Origin: CADEED01 sp039931065
GTDB lineage: Bacteria; Pseudomonadota; Gammaproteobacteria; Steroidobacterales; Steroidobacteraceae
Direction of reading: 5' to 3'
DNA: 64,000 nt
Assembly: GCA_039931065.1 (NCBI GenBank)
Contig: JBDTSP010000007.1
Location: forward strand, 62,001 to 126,000
Position numbers and translations under genes: made by a program. Below, piece by piece: positions 32,170 to 41,196 of the stretch. Within the stretch, counting starts at the first letter, position 1. The number at the start of each line of letters is the position of its first letter. The notes under the pieces are model-generated. The model was not told the origin of the DNA. It made no database searches and saw only the letters and a program-made list of their open reading frames with translations.

Positions 32170-34215
32170 ATGAGATACGCACTCTCCGCCGCGCTCGGCG
32201 TTGCCCTGGCATTCGCTGCATCGTTCGCCGGCGCGGCAATGCCCGAATCGCGGCGCCTGCATTCGATCGACGTGTTCCAGCTCGAATATGCCGATGACGT
32301 GCAGATTTCTCCGGACGGCACTCGCATCGTCTACGTGCGCGTGAGTCACGACATCATGACCGATCGCGCCCGCCGCAATCTCTGGATGGTGAGCGCCAAC
32401 GGCACTAACAACCGGCCGCTGCTGTCGGGCATCCGCAGCTTCAGCTCGCCGCGCTGGTCACCCGATGGCACGCGGATCGCCTATGTGTCCGCCGCCGAGG
32501 GCAGCCCGCAGTTGTACGTGCGCTGGCTCGATTCGGGCCAGACCGCGCTGCTGACCAATCTCACCGAATCGCCCGACGCCATCACCTGGTCGCCGGACGG
32601 CAAGTTCATCGCCTTCACCCAGCTCGTATCGGCCACCAAGCCCCCGCTCGCGATACCGCCGCCGAAACCCGAAGGCGCCGCGTGGGCTCCGCCGGTCAAG
32701 GTGATCGACACGGTGACGTACCGCGCGGATGGCGCGGGATACCTTGCGTCCGGGTTCGACCACGTGTTCATCGTCTCGGCGGAGGGTGGCAGCGCGCGCC
32801 AGCTCACCGAGGGGGATTTCTTCGACGGCGGCCCGCTGTCCTTCACTCCCGATGGCAAACACATCGTCTTCTCTGCCAAACGCGGCGCCGATTGGGAACG
32901 CGATCCGCAGAACAGTGAGGTGTTCAGCGTCGATATCGCCACCCAGAAGCTAGCGGCGCTCACCCATCGTCAGGGTCCGGACAATTCGCCGATGGTCTCG
33001 CCCGACGGCCGGAAAATTGCCTACCTCGGCTTTGACGACAAATACCAGGGCTACCAGGTCACTCACCTGTACGTGATGGATCTCGACGGATCGAATACAC
33101 GGGTGGTTGGCGGCGCGTTCGATCGCGACGTCGAAGCGCCGCTCTGGGCCGCCGACAGTCGCGGCATCTTTTTCTCGTACGACGAGCGCGGCGTGAAAAA
33201 GCTCGGCTTCACGACGCTCGACGGAAAGATGCGCACTCTGGCGGAAGGGCTGGGCGGCACCGATCTCGGACGCCCGTACACCTCGGGCGGGTACAGCGTG
33301 GCGCGCAACGGACGCGCGGCGTTCCCGCACAACACTCCGGGCCGGCCAGCGGACGTTGCCACCGCGGCGAGCGGGTCGCCCATGCGCGTGGTCACGGCTC
33401 TGAACGACGATTTTCTCGACAACAAGACGCTCGGCGCCGTGCGTGAGCTCAACTGGAAGTCATCGAAGGACCAGCGCGATATCGAGGGCTGGGTCATCAC
33501 CCCGCCCGATTTCGACGCGGCGAAGAAATACCCGCTGATCCTGGAGATCCACGGCGGGCCGTTTGCCGCCTATGGACCTAACTACACCACGGAGCTGCAG
33601 CTGTACGCGGCCGCGGGTTATATCGTCCTGTACATGAACCCGCGCGGCAGCACGAGTTACGGCGCGGAGTTCGGCAACCTCATCCACCACGCCTATCCGG
33701 GCGACGACTACGACGACCTGATGTCGGGCGTAGACGCGTTGATCGCCGCGGGGCAGGTGGACGCAAACAACCTGTTCGTCACGGGCGGATCGGGTGGCGG
33801 CGTGTTGACTGCCTGGATCGTCGGCAAGACCGACCGCTTCCGCGCGGCCGTCGTGGCCAAGCCGGTGATCAACTGGTCGAGCTTTGTGCTCACCTCGGAT
33901 GCGAGCAATTTTTTCTACAAGTACTGGTTCGGCGCCCAGCCCTGGGAGAAGCCCGAGGAATACTGGCGGCGTTCGCCCTTGTCGCTGGTGGGTAACGTGA
34001 AGACGCCGACCATGCTGATCACCGGCGAGGCGGACTACCGCACGCCGATCGAGGAATCGGAGCAGTACTACCAGGCGCTGAAGCTGCGCAAGATCGACAC
34101 GTTGATGGTGCGCATTCCCGAAGCGTCGCACGGTGGGATGGTCGCGCGCCCATCGAATCTCATCGCGAAGGTGGATAACATCCTCGCCTGGTTCGAACGG
34201 TATCGGAAAAAGTAG
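32170..34215 (+). CDS. Exported S9-family prolyl oligopeptidase-like peptidase
   Basis: A 681-residue protein: signal peptide (ALGVALAFAASFAGAA), a seven-bladed TolB/DPP-like propeller (~40-400, SPDGTRIVYV and WSPDGTRIAYVSAAEG repeats) and an alpha/beta-hydrolase domain (~420-681). The catalytic Ser lies in FVTGGSGGGVLTAW (~541), Asp in TGEADYRTP (~620) and His in PEASHGGMVARP (~653). It should cleave short peptides in the periplasm, often after proline or with aminopeptidase activity. The gene is free-standing with its own leader. A decayed fragment of another S9 gene lies at 60453. Confidence 0.93.
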   Translation: MRYALSAALGVALAFAASFAGAAMPESRRLHSIDVFQLEYADDVQISPDGTRIVYVRVSHDIMTDRARRNLWMVSANGTNNRPLLSGIRSFSSPRWSPDGTRIAYVSAAEGSPQLYVRWLDSGQTALLTNLTESPDAITWSPDGKFIAFTQLVSATKPPLAIPPPKPEGAAWAPPVKVIDTVTYRADGAGYLASGFDHVFIVSAEGGSARQLTEGDFFDGGPLSFTPDGKHIVFSAKRGADWERDPQNSEVFSVDIATQKLAALTHRQGPDNSPMVSPDGRKIAYLGFDDKYQGYQVTHLYVMDLDGSNTRVVGGAFDRDVEAPLWAADSRGIFFSYDERGVKKLGFTTLDGKMRTLAEGLGGTDLGRPYTSGGYSVARNGRAAFPHNTPGRPADVATAASGSPMRVVTALNDDFLDNKTLGAVRELNWKSSKDQRDIEGWVITPPDFDAAKKYPLILEIHGGPFAAYGPNYTTELQLYAAAGYIVLYMNPRGSTSYGAEFGNLIHHAYPGDDYDDLMSGVDALIAAGQVDANNLFVTGGSGGGVLTAWIVGKTDRFRAAVVAKPVINWSSFVLTSDASNFFYKYWFGAQPWEKPEEYWRRSPLSLVGNVKTPTMLITGEADYRTPIEESEQYYQALKLRKIDTLMVRIPEASHGGMVARPSNLIAKVDNILAWFERYRKK

Positions 34216-34230
34216 GGAGCAGGGAAGCTC

Positions 34231-35181
34231 ATGAAGTTCGCCATTCTCGGCGCAGGTGCACTCGGCACCATTCTCGGCGCACATCTTTCGCGCGCCGGCC
34301 ATGAAGTCGTGATGATCGCGCGCGGCGAACGCGCGCGCACCCTGCAGCGCCAGGGACTGGTGCTCAACGGGTTGTCGGACATCAAGGCGCGGCCACAGGT
34401 CATCGACGATCCGAAAAAGCTGCTCGAAACGGGAACCTTGATCATTGCCACCAAGGCCATCGATTCCGCGCAAGCGCTCGACTCCCTCAAACACGTGCGG
34501 GTCGAAAACGCCTTCTCCGTGCAGAACGGCGTGCTCAAGAACGAGCTGCTCGCACGGGTGTTCGGTTTCTCGCGGGTGCTCGGCGCGATGGCGGATTTCA
34601 GTGGTGAGTTGCTCGCCAACGGCGAAGTGAAATTCACCCGCAATGTCTGCCTGCATCTGGGCGACGAAAAGGGCGGCGTGAGCCCGCGGGCCGAAGCGTT
34701 GGCCGCTGTCATCGAAGCGGCCGGCGTGCATTGCGTGGCCGCGTCCAATATCCGCACGCGCGAATGGTCGAAATACGCAGGCTGGATCGCGCAGTTTCCG
34801 TTGGCGGTTCTCACGCGGCAGATCACCTGGAAATTTCTCATGGACGAGCGCAGCGCGATGGTGATCGTCCGCATCGTTCGCGAGGCCGCGGCGCTTGCCG
34901 CCGCGCTGAATATCGAACTGCTCGATATGCCGCCGCTGCCGGTGCCCAGCATCGTGCACGCGAGCGAAGCCGAGGCGATCGAGATCGTACGCGGGATCGG
35001 GCAGAAGTTTCACGACACCTCGCCCGAGCACCGCATGTCGGCGCAGCAGGACGTATTACGCGGCAGCCGGCTCGAGTACGACGAGACCCTGGGCCACGCG
35101 CTGCGCCTCGCGCGCGAACACAATGTGCCGATGCCGACCCTCGACACCTGCTACCGAATCATCTCGGTCGCCCACCCGTGA
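34231..35181 (+). CDS. panE: 2-dehydropantoate 2-reductase (ketopantoate reductase family)
   Basis: A 316-residue NADP-dependent reductase: Rossmann motif AILGAGALGTILGAHLSRAG, IATKAIDSAQALDSL, VQNGVLKNELLARVF and the C-terminal helical domain with HRMSAQQDVLRGSRLEYD. PanE makes pantoate for coenzyme A. Several paralogues act on other 2-oxo acids, and since it is not next to pan genes the substrate is not certain. GGGAGCAGGG precedes ATG 34231. Its stop TGA touches a GGGGAC element. Confidence 0.82.
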   Translation: MKFAILGAGALGTILGAHLSRAGHEVVMIARGERARTLQRQGLVLNGLSDIKARPQVIDDPKKLLETGTLIIATKAIDSAQALDSLKHVRVENAFSVQNGVLKNELLARVFGFSRVLGAMADFSGELLANGEVKFTRNVCLHLGDEKGGVSPRAEALAAVIEAAGVHCVAASNIRTREWSKYAGWIAQFPLAVLTRQITWKFLMDERSAMVIVRIVREAAALAAALNIELLDMPPLPVPSIVHASEAEAIEIVRGIGQKFHDTSPEHRMSAQQDVLRGSRLEYDETLGHALRLAREHNVPMPTLDTCYRIISVAHP

Positions 35182-35293
35182 AGGGGACTGCCCCCTTTTT
35201 CTGTCCGCAGAAAATGGGGGCTGTCCCCGTCCCCGCAGCTTTGCTTTTTCTGAAAATGGGGGCTGTCCCCGTCCCCGCAGCTTTGCTTTTTCT
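35182..35293. repeat. GGGGAC element 4 with two 42-bp direct repeats
   Basis: AGGGGACTGCCCCCTTTTT starts immediately after the panE TGA. It is followed by two identical 42-bp units at 35210-35251 and 35252-35293, each beginning GAAAATGGGGGCTGTCCCC and ending GCTTTGCTTTTTCT. Each unit contains a short GGGG/CCCC palindrome. The 42-bp length keeps the reading frame, so both units are translated in the next gene's frame. Confidence 0.88.
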
Positions 35294-36071
35294 GGTCTTC
35301 ATCTTCTCCATCTCCCCAATCTCCTCCGCCGCTGCCCCAAGCCTCCTCTTCTCCGACAACTTCGAATCCCACCCCGCCAACGAAATTCCCGGTCCACCCT
35401 GGAAAGAAGACACCTACCAATCCGGCGCGGTCGTCAAGATCGATTCCCATCACGCCTTCAGCGGCAAACAATCCCTCCACGTCTTCTCCCCGCGCGGCGC
35501 GAAATACCGCCGCGGTTACGTCGCGATCCACCTGCAGACGCCGGTTCCCGACGCCATGCCGGGCATGTTCGGCCGCGCCATGCTGTGGCTGGATGCGGCG
35601 CCAGTCTCATTGCCCGGCGCGCCGCCAGTGCACTGGACCTTGTTGCAGGGCGAAGGTCGTTCCGCGGACGACACCTACAACTCCATCTACCGGCTCGGCG
35701 TCGAGCAACGCGCCGGCCTGCAGTTGATGGCCAATTTCGAAACCACGCCGCCCGTCACCACCGACTGCAAACAACAATCCAAGCTCGTGCTGCCGACGCG
35801 CCGCTGGGCCTGCGTCGAATGGCACATGGAAGTGGCGTCCAATGAAATGCAGTTCTGGCTGGACGGTCGCAAGGTCACGCATGTGACCGGCCGCGCTGGC
35901 GCCGCCAACGCCTGCCGTGGAAACGATCTGCAGGGCGAATGGCGGGCGCCGCCACGCTTCAACAGTCTCTACCTGGGTCTCGAGCGGTACGCGGATTCCG
36001 TGAATGACCAGGATCTGTGGTGGGACGATGTGGTCCTGTCGAAACAGCGCGTAGGGTGTCCGATCAAATGA
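35256..36071 (+). CDS. Secreted protein with lectin/glucanase-like fold, repeat-derived signal peptide
   Basis: Start ATG 35256 (271 aa) or ATG 35214 one repeat earlier (285 aa); both lie in the 42-bp repeats. The N-terminus MGAVPVPAALLFLVFIFSIS then PISSAAAPS acts like a signal peptide but lacks the usual basic residues. The mature part (SLLFSDNFESHPANEIPGP, SGKQSLHVFSPRG, RRWACVEWHMEV, NEMQFWLDGRKV, LWWDDVVLSKQRVG) resembles concanavalin-A-like LamG/polysaccharide-lyase beta-sandwiches. Cysteines at three places could form disulphides. It lacks a recognisable catalytic pair. It is followed after 11 nt by a secreted hydrolase. No Shine-Dalgarno precedes either ATG. Confidence 0.68.
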   Translation: MGAVPVPAALLFLVFIFSISPISSAAAPSLLFSDNFESHPANEIPGPPWKEDTYQSGAVVKIDSHHAFSGKQSLHVFSPRGAKYRRGYVAIHLQTPVPDAMPGMFGRAMLWLDAAPVSLPGAPPVHWTLLQGEGRSADDTYNSIYRLGVEQRAGLQLMANFETTPPVTTDCKQQSKLVLPTRRWACVEWHMEVASNEMQFWLDGRKVTHVTGRAGAANACRGNDLQGEWRAPPRFNSLYLGLERYADSVNDQDLWWDDVVLSKQRVGCPIK

Positions 36072-36082
36072 GGAGGGGTTCG

Positions 36083-37387
36083 ATGAAACTGTTCACCGTT
36101 GCTATTGCGGCAGCCGTCACTACATTTTGTGCGCCGTCGTTCTCGGCAACCAAGCCGAAGCCTGTTCCGGCAGCGGCGGCGCCCGAGGTGCCGCTCGTCA
36201 TCGAGCCCGCCGCGATCGACGCGGCGCTCCAGGGTATCGTCGACAGCAAGGCGCTCCTCGGAGTTTCGGGCCTCGTGTTCCAGAACGACAAGGAAGTCTA
36301 TTTCGGCGCCTTCGGTCTTTCGGATCGCGAAAACAACCAGCCGATGACCCGCGACACCATCGTGCAGATCTTTTCCATGACGAAGGCGATCACCGGTGTG
36401 GCGCTGATGCAGTTGTACGAGCGCGGCAAGTTCGAGCTCGACGCACCGCTCGAGGTGTACGCGCCGGAGTTCGCCAATCTCAAGGTTTATGCCGGTCTGG
36501 ACGACGCCGGGCAGCCGAAATACGAGGCGCCGAAACGCAAGCCAACCGTGCGTGACGTGTTGCGTCACACCGCCGGTTTCACGTCGGGCAGCGGCGACAC
36601 CACCGCCGTCGGTGCTATCTACCGCCAGATCGATCCGCGCGCCATCACCAACACGCTGCCGGAATTCGCGCAGAAGCTCGCACAGGTACCGTTGGCCTAC
36701 CAGCCGGGCACACGCTGGCTGTATTCGGATTCGGTCGACGTGCAGGCCTACCTGGTGGAGAAGTTGTCGGGTGTACCGTTCGATGAGTTCGTCAAGCTGC
36801 ACATCTTCAAGCCGCTGGGGATGACCACGATTCGTTACACCATCCTCCCGACGGATCCCGACCGGCCGAACCTCGCGGCTATCTACACGCGCAATGATGA
36901 CGGCAGCTTCACGCGCCAGGGTGAAGAGGAAGCGTACAAATTCAACAGCGCCGCCTGGCCGCTCAAGCCCGGCAGTTACGGCTTCGTCTCGAACATCGAC
37001 GACTACATGAAGTTCGCCCGCATGCTCGTAAATGGCGGGAAACTCGGACGGGCCCGTGTCCTCAAAGCCGAGACCGTGAAATTGATGGCGACCGATGCGA
37101 TGCCGGCGGAGGTCACCGACAAGTCCTGGTTGCCGTCGAAGGGTATGGTCGGGTTCGGTATCGACTTCGCCGTGCGCACCGCGCCGCCGAAAGATGCGGC
37201 CGAGTCGTCCGGCGCCGTGGGTGAATTCTTCTGGGACGGCGCGGCGAGCACGTTGTTCTGGGCCGATCCGAAGAACCACGTTGCCGCGGTGTTGTTCACC
37301 CAGATGCGTCCGTTCGACAAGATCCACCTGCACAAGGCGTTCCGTGATGCGGTGTACAAGAACGACCCGGTAGCACACGCTCACTGA
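36083..37387 (+). CDS. Exported serine hydrolase of the beta-lactamase (class C/esterase) family
   Basis: A 434-residue protein with signal peptide MKLFTVAIAAAVTTFCAPSFS. The catalytic SxxK is in IFSMTKAITGVALMQ (~98-101) and the tyrosine motif in WLYSDSVDVQAYLVEKL (~213, YSD in place of YxN). PTVRDVLRHTAGFTSG is the usual connecting motif. GVVWFGIDF-type third-motif residues are replaced by GMVGFGIDFAVRTAPP. These enzymes are esterases, peptidases or transacylases more often than true beta-lactamases. AGGAGGGG precedes ATG 36083. The gene follows the lectin-like protein closely and precedes an oxidoreductase by 2 nt. Confidence 0.88.
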   Translation: MKLFTVAIAAAVTTFCAPSFSATKPKPVPAAAAPEVPLVIEPAAIDAALQGIVDSKALLGVSGLVFQNDKEVYFGAFGLSDRENNQPMTRDTIVQIFSMTKAITGVALMQLYERGKFELDAPLEVYAPEFANLKVYAGLDDAGQPKYEAPKRKPTVRDVLRHTAGFTSGSGDTTAVGAIYRQIDPRAITNTLPEFAQKLAQVPLAYQPGTRWLYSDSVDVQAYLVEKLSGVPFDEFVKLHIFKPLGMTTIRYTILPTDPDRPNLAAIYTRNDDGSFTRQGEEEAYKFNSAAWPLKPGSYGFVSNIDDYMKFARMLVNGGKLGRARVLKAETVKLMATDAMPAEVTDKSWLPSKGMVGFGIDFAVRTAPPKDAAESSGAVGEFFWDGAASTLFWADPKNHVAAVLFTQMRPFDKIHLHKAFRDAVYKNDPVAHAH

Positions 37388-37389
37388 AC

Positions 37390-38424
37390 ATGGAAACACT
37401 CGGCTTCGGTTTCATCGGCGCGGGCGCCATCGCGAATTTTCATGCGCAGGCCGTTGCCGCCTCGACGGGCGGCCGCCTGGTCGGAGTGGTTAGCCGGCGG
37501 CGCGTCACCGCGGAGGCATTCGCGCAGCTCCATGAAATCGGCTTCGCGGGCGACAACGTCAACGAGTTGCTGAAGCAGCCGGGGCTTGATGCCGTCTGCA
37601 TAACCACGCCGTCGGCGCTGCATCTCGAGCCGGCGTTGCAGGCGATTCGCGCCGGCAAACACCTGATGATCGAGAAGCCCCTCGACGCCACGGTGGCAGG
37701 CACCGATCAAATCCTGCGCGAGGCGGAAAACGCCGGTGTTCGCGTGGGCTCGATCTTCCAGGCGCGATTCGGTGATGCCGCGCGAGCCTTGAAGGCGGCC
37801 GTGGACGCGGGTCGTTTCGGCCGCATGGTGCTGGCGAGTTGTTACGTGAAGTGGAACCGGACCGCCGAGTATTACAACGGCTGGAAGGGCAAGTTGTCCG
37901 AGGATGGCGGCGGCGCGTTGATCAATCAGGCGATTCATGGCGTCGACTTGCTCCAGTGGTTCGCCGGCATGCCCGTGGAAGTGTTCGCGTGGACGACTCA
38001 ACGCGTCCACAAGATCGAGTCCGAAGATACCTGTGTTGCCGCATTGAAGTTCGGTAGCGGTGCTTTCGGCACCCTCGAAGCCAGTACCGCATTGTGGCCG
38101 GGCTTTTCGCGCCGTATCGAAATCTGCGGTGAAAACGGTTCGGCGGTGATGGAAGACGACGACATCGCGAGCTGGGAATTCAGAGTCCCCCAGCCGGGCG
38201 ATGAAAAGCTGCGCGCCACGCGTGAAAGCGGCTCGATGGGTTCCGGGGCCGCCGCGCCCATGGCCATCAAGAATGAAGGCCACGTTCGCCAGATCCAGGA
38301 TTTCATCGATGGCATCCGCGAGCAGCGGCCGTTTTTCATCGAAGGCAAGGAAGCGCGCAAGGCCGTCGCGCTGGTCAGAGCGGTCTACGACTCCGCCGCG
38401 ACCGGCAAACCCGTGAAGCTGTAG
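37390..38424 (+). CDS. Gfo/Idh/MocA-family oxidoreductase
   Basis: A 344-residue NAD(P)-dependent sugar-type dehydrogenase: N-terminal Rossmann motif GFIGAGAIANFHAQAV, the strongly conserved GKHLMIEKPLDATV (Lys of EKP), and DGGGALINQAIHGVDLLQWF with the HxxD active-site pattern. The likely substrate is a sugar, inositol or N-acetyl amino sugar derivative, not determinable here. It starts 2 nt after the hydrolase. Its TAG stop codon is the left tip of the large hairpin element at 38423-38555. Confidence 0.88.
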   Translation: METLGFGFIGAGAIANFHAQAVAASTGGRLVGVVSRRRVTAEAFAQLHEIGFAGDNVNELLKQPGLDAVCITTPSALHLEPALQAIRAGKHLMIEKPLDATVAGTDQILREAENAGVRVGSIFQARFGDAARALKAAVDAGRFGRMVLASCYVKWNRTAEYYNGWKGKLSEDGGGALINQAIHGVDLLQWFAGMPVEVFAWTTQRVHKIESEDTCVAALKFGSGAFGTLEASTALWPGFSRRIEICGENGSAVMEDDDIASWEFRVPQPGDEKLRATRESGSMGSGAAAPMAIKNEGHVRQIQDFIDGIREQRPFFIEGKEARKAVALVRAVYDSAATGKPVKL

Positions 38425-38555
38425 AGGGAACATTCCGACTTCTTGTCAGAAAAAAGACACAAGGTTGTTAGCTAGCGAGCACCATCGCCGTGGCGACACC
38501 TTTAATGGACAGGCTTGTGTCTTTTTTCTGACAAGAAGTCGGAATGTCCCCTTTA
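38423..38555. repeat. 41-bp inverted repeat spanning two convergent stop codons (GGGGAC element 2)
   Basis: Arms 38423-38463 and 38514-38554 are complementary apart from two mismatches near the tips (AGAGGGAACATTCC against AAAGGGGACATTCC). They enclose a 50-nt loop. The left tip includes part of the TAG of the oxidoreductase gene. The right tip includes the TAA (minus strand, 38555-38553) of the deacetylase gene. The element fills the whole intergenic space. The inner arm sequence (ACTTCTTGTCAG and on) is unrelated to that of elements 1 and 3. Confidence 0.9.
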
Positions 38556-39500
38556 CCTGCAGATGTTAGTTAGCTTCTCGCGCGGTTTGTCGGAGATCTC
38601 CGGCCAGGGAATCTTCTTCGCTTCCATGCCGAGTTCGGTCAACGTGCCGCCACGGGGGGAAGCGACGTCCGGGTCGTAGTCATACGCCGGATCGCTCTGC
38701 GCTTCCTCGAGCGTGACGATCTCGTAACCTTCCTCCTCGAGTAGTTTGAACAGCCCGGGCAGGATGTGTGAGCTGAACGACCCCAGGTGCAGCAGCATCA
38801 CGTGGTTGATGTCGCGGCCAAACACCTGCCGCGACAACTCGCGCTCCACGCGCATGTATTCTTTTGCCGTCGCGAGATAACTTTCGTGCAGCCACGCGAT
38901 GGATTTCTCATCCTTCTTCATCACGCAGGCCGCATGCGCCGAGTTCCACAGGTAGTCTTCCCAATCGAGCGTGGTCTGGGCAATGCGATAACCGTTGCTG
39001 GCGAGAAACGCGCGCACGGCCCGGCGTTTTTCGAGCGTGTCGCCTTCGTGCAGGTACGGGTAACGCAACCAGCGCCAATCGTGCTGGCCGCCTTCGGGCA
39101 TCAGGAGCTCGAGCACCGGTTCGTTCAGCAGCACTTCGCGCTCAAAGTCTTCCGTGCTGTTCTTGGTGAGATTGAGGTGAGAATACGTGTGGTTGCCCAG
39201 CGGATTTCCCGCCTGCACCCACATCTGCAACACCCGCGCACCATCCGGGTTGCGTTCGAGACCGCGTGCGTTGATGAAACCGTATGAGGGCGGAATCCGG
39301 TGTTTCTTCAGAACCGCCAGCGTGTCGCGCGCGTAGTCCGATCTTTTGAAACCCGCGGCGAGCATGCCGTTGAGGGGCAGGTCGTCGAAGGTCAGCGCCA
39401 CCTTCAGTTTCGCTGGCTTTTCGGCGGCGCCAGCGGCGGCCACAAAGAGAAGGGCGGCCAAAAAGGCCGCCCGGGTAATTCCGTTTCTCACGCGGCTCAT
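38553..39500 (-). CDS. Exported polysaccharide deacetylase (NodB-fold, CE4)
   Basis: A 315-residue protein with signal peptide (GITRAAFLAALLFVAAAGAA). NodB motifs: VALTFDDLPLNG with the catalytic aspartates, GNHTYSHLNLTKN with the metal-binding HxxxH, and RWLRYPYLHEGD. The substrate is likely an N-acetylated polysaccharide or peptidoglycan. ATG 39500 overlaps the dps stop (ATGA). An in-frame extension to 39788 lies wholly inside dps and is rejected. The stop codon is formed with the tip of element 2. Confidence 0.9.
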   Translation of the reverse strand: MSRVRNGITRAAFLAALLFVAAAGAAEKPAKLKVALTFDDLPLNGMLAAGFKRSDYARDTLAVLKKHRIPPSYGFINARGLERNPDGARVLQMWVQAGNPLGNHTYSHLNLTKNSTEDFEREVLLNEPVLELLMPEGGQHDWRWLRYPYLHEGDTLEKRRAVRAFLASNGYRIAQTTLDWEDYLWNSAHAACVMKKDEKSIAWLHESYLATAKEYMRVERELSRQVFGRDINHVMLLHLGSFSSHILPGLFKLLEEEGYEIVTLEEAQSDPAYDYDPDVASPRGGTLTELGMEAKKIPWPEISDKPREKLTNICR

Positions 39501-40009
39501 TTCAGCAGGCTGCGCAGCATCCAGGCCGTCTTCTCGTGAATCTGCAGGCGTTGCGTGAGCAGATCGCAGCTCGACTCGTCGCCCGCCTTTTCGGCGCCGG
39601 GGAAAGCCGCGCGCGCGGTGCGCGTCACCGCTTCGTGTCCGGCCACCAGCAACCGCACCATGTCGAGCGCGTCGGGCACGCCTTCGGTCTCCTCGATCGA
39701 GGTGAGCTTCGAAAATTCCTTGTAGGTCGCCGGCGCCGGATATCCGAGCGCGCGGATACGTTCGGCGATCAGGTCGAGTGCGTTCCACAGCTCGGTGTAC
39801 TGATCCATGAACATGAGGTGCAGTGTGTTGAACATCGGACCTTCCACGTTCCAGTGGAAGTTGTGCGTCTTGAGATACAGCGTGTAGGTGTCGGCGAGCA
39901 CGCGCGACAGACTCTGCACGATCTTTTCGCGATCCTTCCCCTTGATGCCGATGTCGATGAGCGGGGCGGCCTGGTGCGGTACCACGCCGACGGTGTTCTT
40001 CTTGGCCAT
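39497..40009 (-). CDS. dps: Dps-family DNA-protecting ferritin
   Basis: A 170-residue ferritin-like protein with the Dps ferroxidase ligands: His in LYLKTHNFHWNVEGPMF, and Asp/Glu in MFMDQYTELWNALDLIAER. The N-terminus carries lysines (MAKKNTVGVV) that could bind DNA. It stores iron and protects DNA under oxidative or starvation stress. It is the first gene of a two-gene unit with the deacetylase, whose ATG overlaps its stop. The 67 nt upstream contain the promoter; no OxyR site was recognised. Confidence 0.94.
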   Translation of the reverse strand: MAKKNTVGVVPHQAAPLIDIGIKGKDREKIVQSLSRVLADTYTLYLKTHNFHWNVEGPMFNTLHLMFMDQYTELWNALDLIAERIRALGYPAPATYKEFSKLTSIEETEGVPDALDMVRLLVAGHEAVTRTARAAFPGAEKAGDESSCDLLTQRLQIHEKTAWMLRSLLK

Positions 40010-40076
40010 GTCGTTACTCCTGACGCGTTTGCGGCGAGTCTAGCCAGCGCGGTTGCACCCGGCCATTCGAAATTCA

Positions 40077-41141
40077 CTATCGCATCGATAGATGAGCGCG
40101 TAGCACATCGCCGCCGAAGTCGCGCTCGAGATCGCGATACACGGTGTGGATGTGGTTGGCGTCGTTCTGCGTGTTGTCGTACTCGATCAACAATGTCGGG
40201 CCATGCACACGGTAATAGTGTTTCTCGCCGCTCTCGACGCTGCCCGCCCACCCAAAGCGCACCAGGTCGAAACCGGCACGGTCCAGGCGCGCCAGCGCGT
40301 CCTTGGCGGCCGCGGGATTCACGCGTCCGACATAGAGCTCGATCAAGGTACGCAGACGCGCCTTTTCCTCTGGCGCCATCGCGCCTGCGGCGAGGCCCTC
40401 GAGTTCCAGTGGCCGTACTTTCGGGTCGTTGCCGGAAACGATCTCGGAGAACGCGCTGTCACGAATCGTCGCGGCTTTGCGCTGCTCGGCCGACAGGCTC
40501 GTCATCAGCTCGCGGCCGAGGTCTTCTTCCTGCGCCAACAAGCGGAAGCCGGTCTGCGGACCTGATTTCACCTGCGCCGGATTCGCGCCGACGAATACCG
40601 GAGCGACGATCGGCGCCTGGCCCGGCAACTGCGTGACGTTGATGGACAGGTGATGCCCCTCGAAACGCCAGGCCCAGGGCGACGCGCCGGAGGGCTGGCC
40701 GAACACCGCCGCGTAGTAATGACCCGGATCGCGGCGGGCGACATCGGCGACCCCCGCTTCGGTTTCGACGCGCCGCAGGATGTTCTCGTGTTTCATCACG
40801 CCGCGCGCCTCGAGCAACCCTTCCGGGCCGAGCGCGATCGCGAGCAGCGGGCCTAACAATTCGCTCTGCTGGTCGTCGAGGCTGAGCAGCGGGACGCCGC
40901 CGCGCGTCATCGGCACGAAGTTCCAGTTGGTGCGCTCGGGTGAGTCGAGCGGGTAGCTGGCCTGCTTTCGCAGCTCGGCCGGCAGCGATTTCAGGAAGGC
41001 GTTGGCCGCCTGTTCGGCGGCGCCGTTCTTGCCCGTGCGCTCGGCGCCGGCGTTCGGCGAGACGAGCAGGGCGCCCACGATCCCTGCGCCCAGTGACAGA
41101 ACAATTCCCGCGATCCTTGCGGTTCGAGTAGCTGAAAGCAT
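40077..41141 (-). CDS. DUF3500 family exported protein
   Basis: A 354-residue protein with a signal or anchor (GIVLSLGAGIVGALLVSPNA) and a DUF3500-like body: FLKSLPAELRKQASYPLDSP, RTNWNFVPMTRGGVPLLSLD, HYYAAVFGQPSGASPWAWRF, EGHHLSINVT, and the end GPTLLIEYDNTQNDANHIHT. The family has conserved His and Trp residues but no agreed function; it is often predicted to be an extracellular lipoprotein or metal-binding protein. It stands alone between dps and the response regulator. Confidence 0.85.
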   Translation of the reverse strand: MLSATRTARIAGIVLSLGAGIVGALLVSPNAGAERTGKNGAAEQAANAFLKSLPAELRKQASYPLDSPERTNWNFVPMTRGGVPLLSLDDQQSELLGPLLAIALGPEGLLEARGVMKHENILRRVETEAGVADVARRDPGHYYAAVFGQPSGASPWAWRFEGHHLSINVTQLPGQAPIVAPVFVGANPAQVKSGPQTGFRLLAQEEDLGRELMTSLSAEQRKAATIRDSAFSEIVSGNDPKVRPLELEGLAAGAMAPEEKARLRTLIELYVGRVNPAAAKDALARLDRAGFDLVRFGWAGSVESGEKHYYRVHGPTLLIEYDNTQNDANHIHTVYRDLERDFGGDVLRAHLSMR

Positions 41142-41196
41142 CGACGCCCCCCGGTTGAGAAGGCGACATGCTAGGCGGTCACGGACCGCCCGACAA

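Noticed and set aside
33460..35031. Long open frame on the minus strand opposite the S9 peptidase and panE-like genes
   Set aside because: Its sequence is low-complexity, Arg/His-rich and shows no motifs; this is the usual antisense shadow in GC-rich genes. The same applies to 35969-37399 and 48915-50249.
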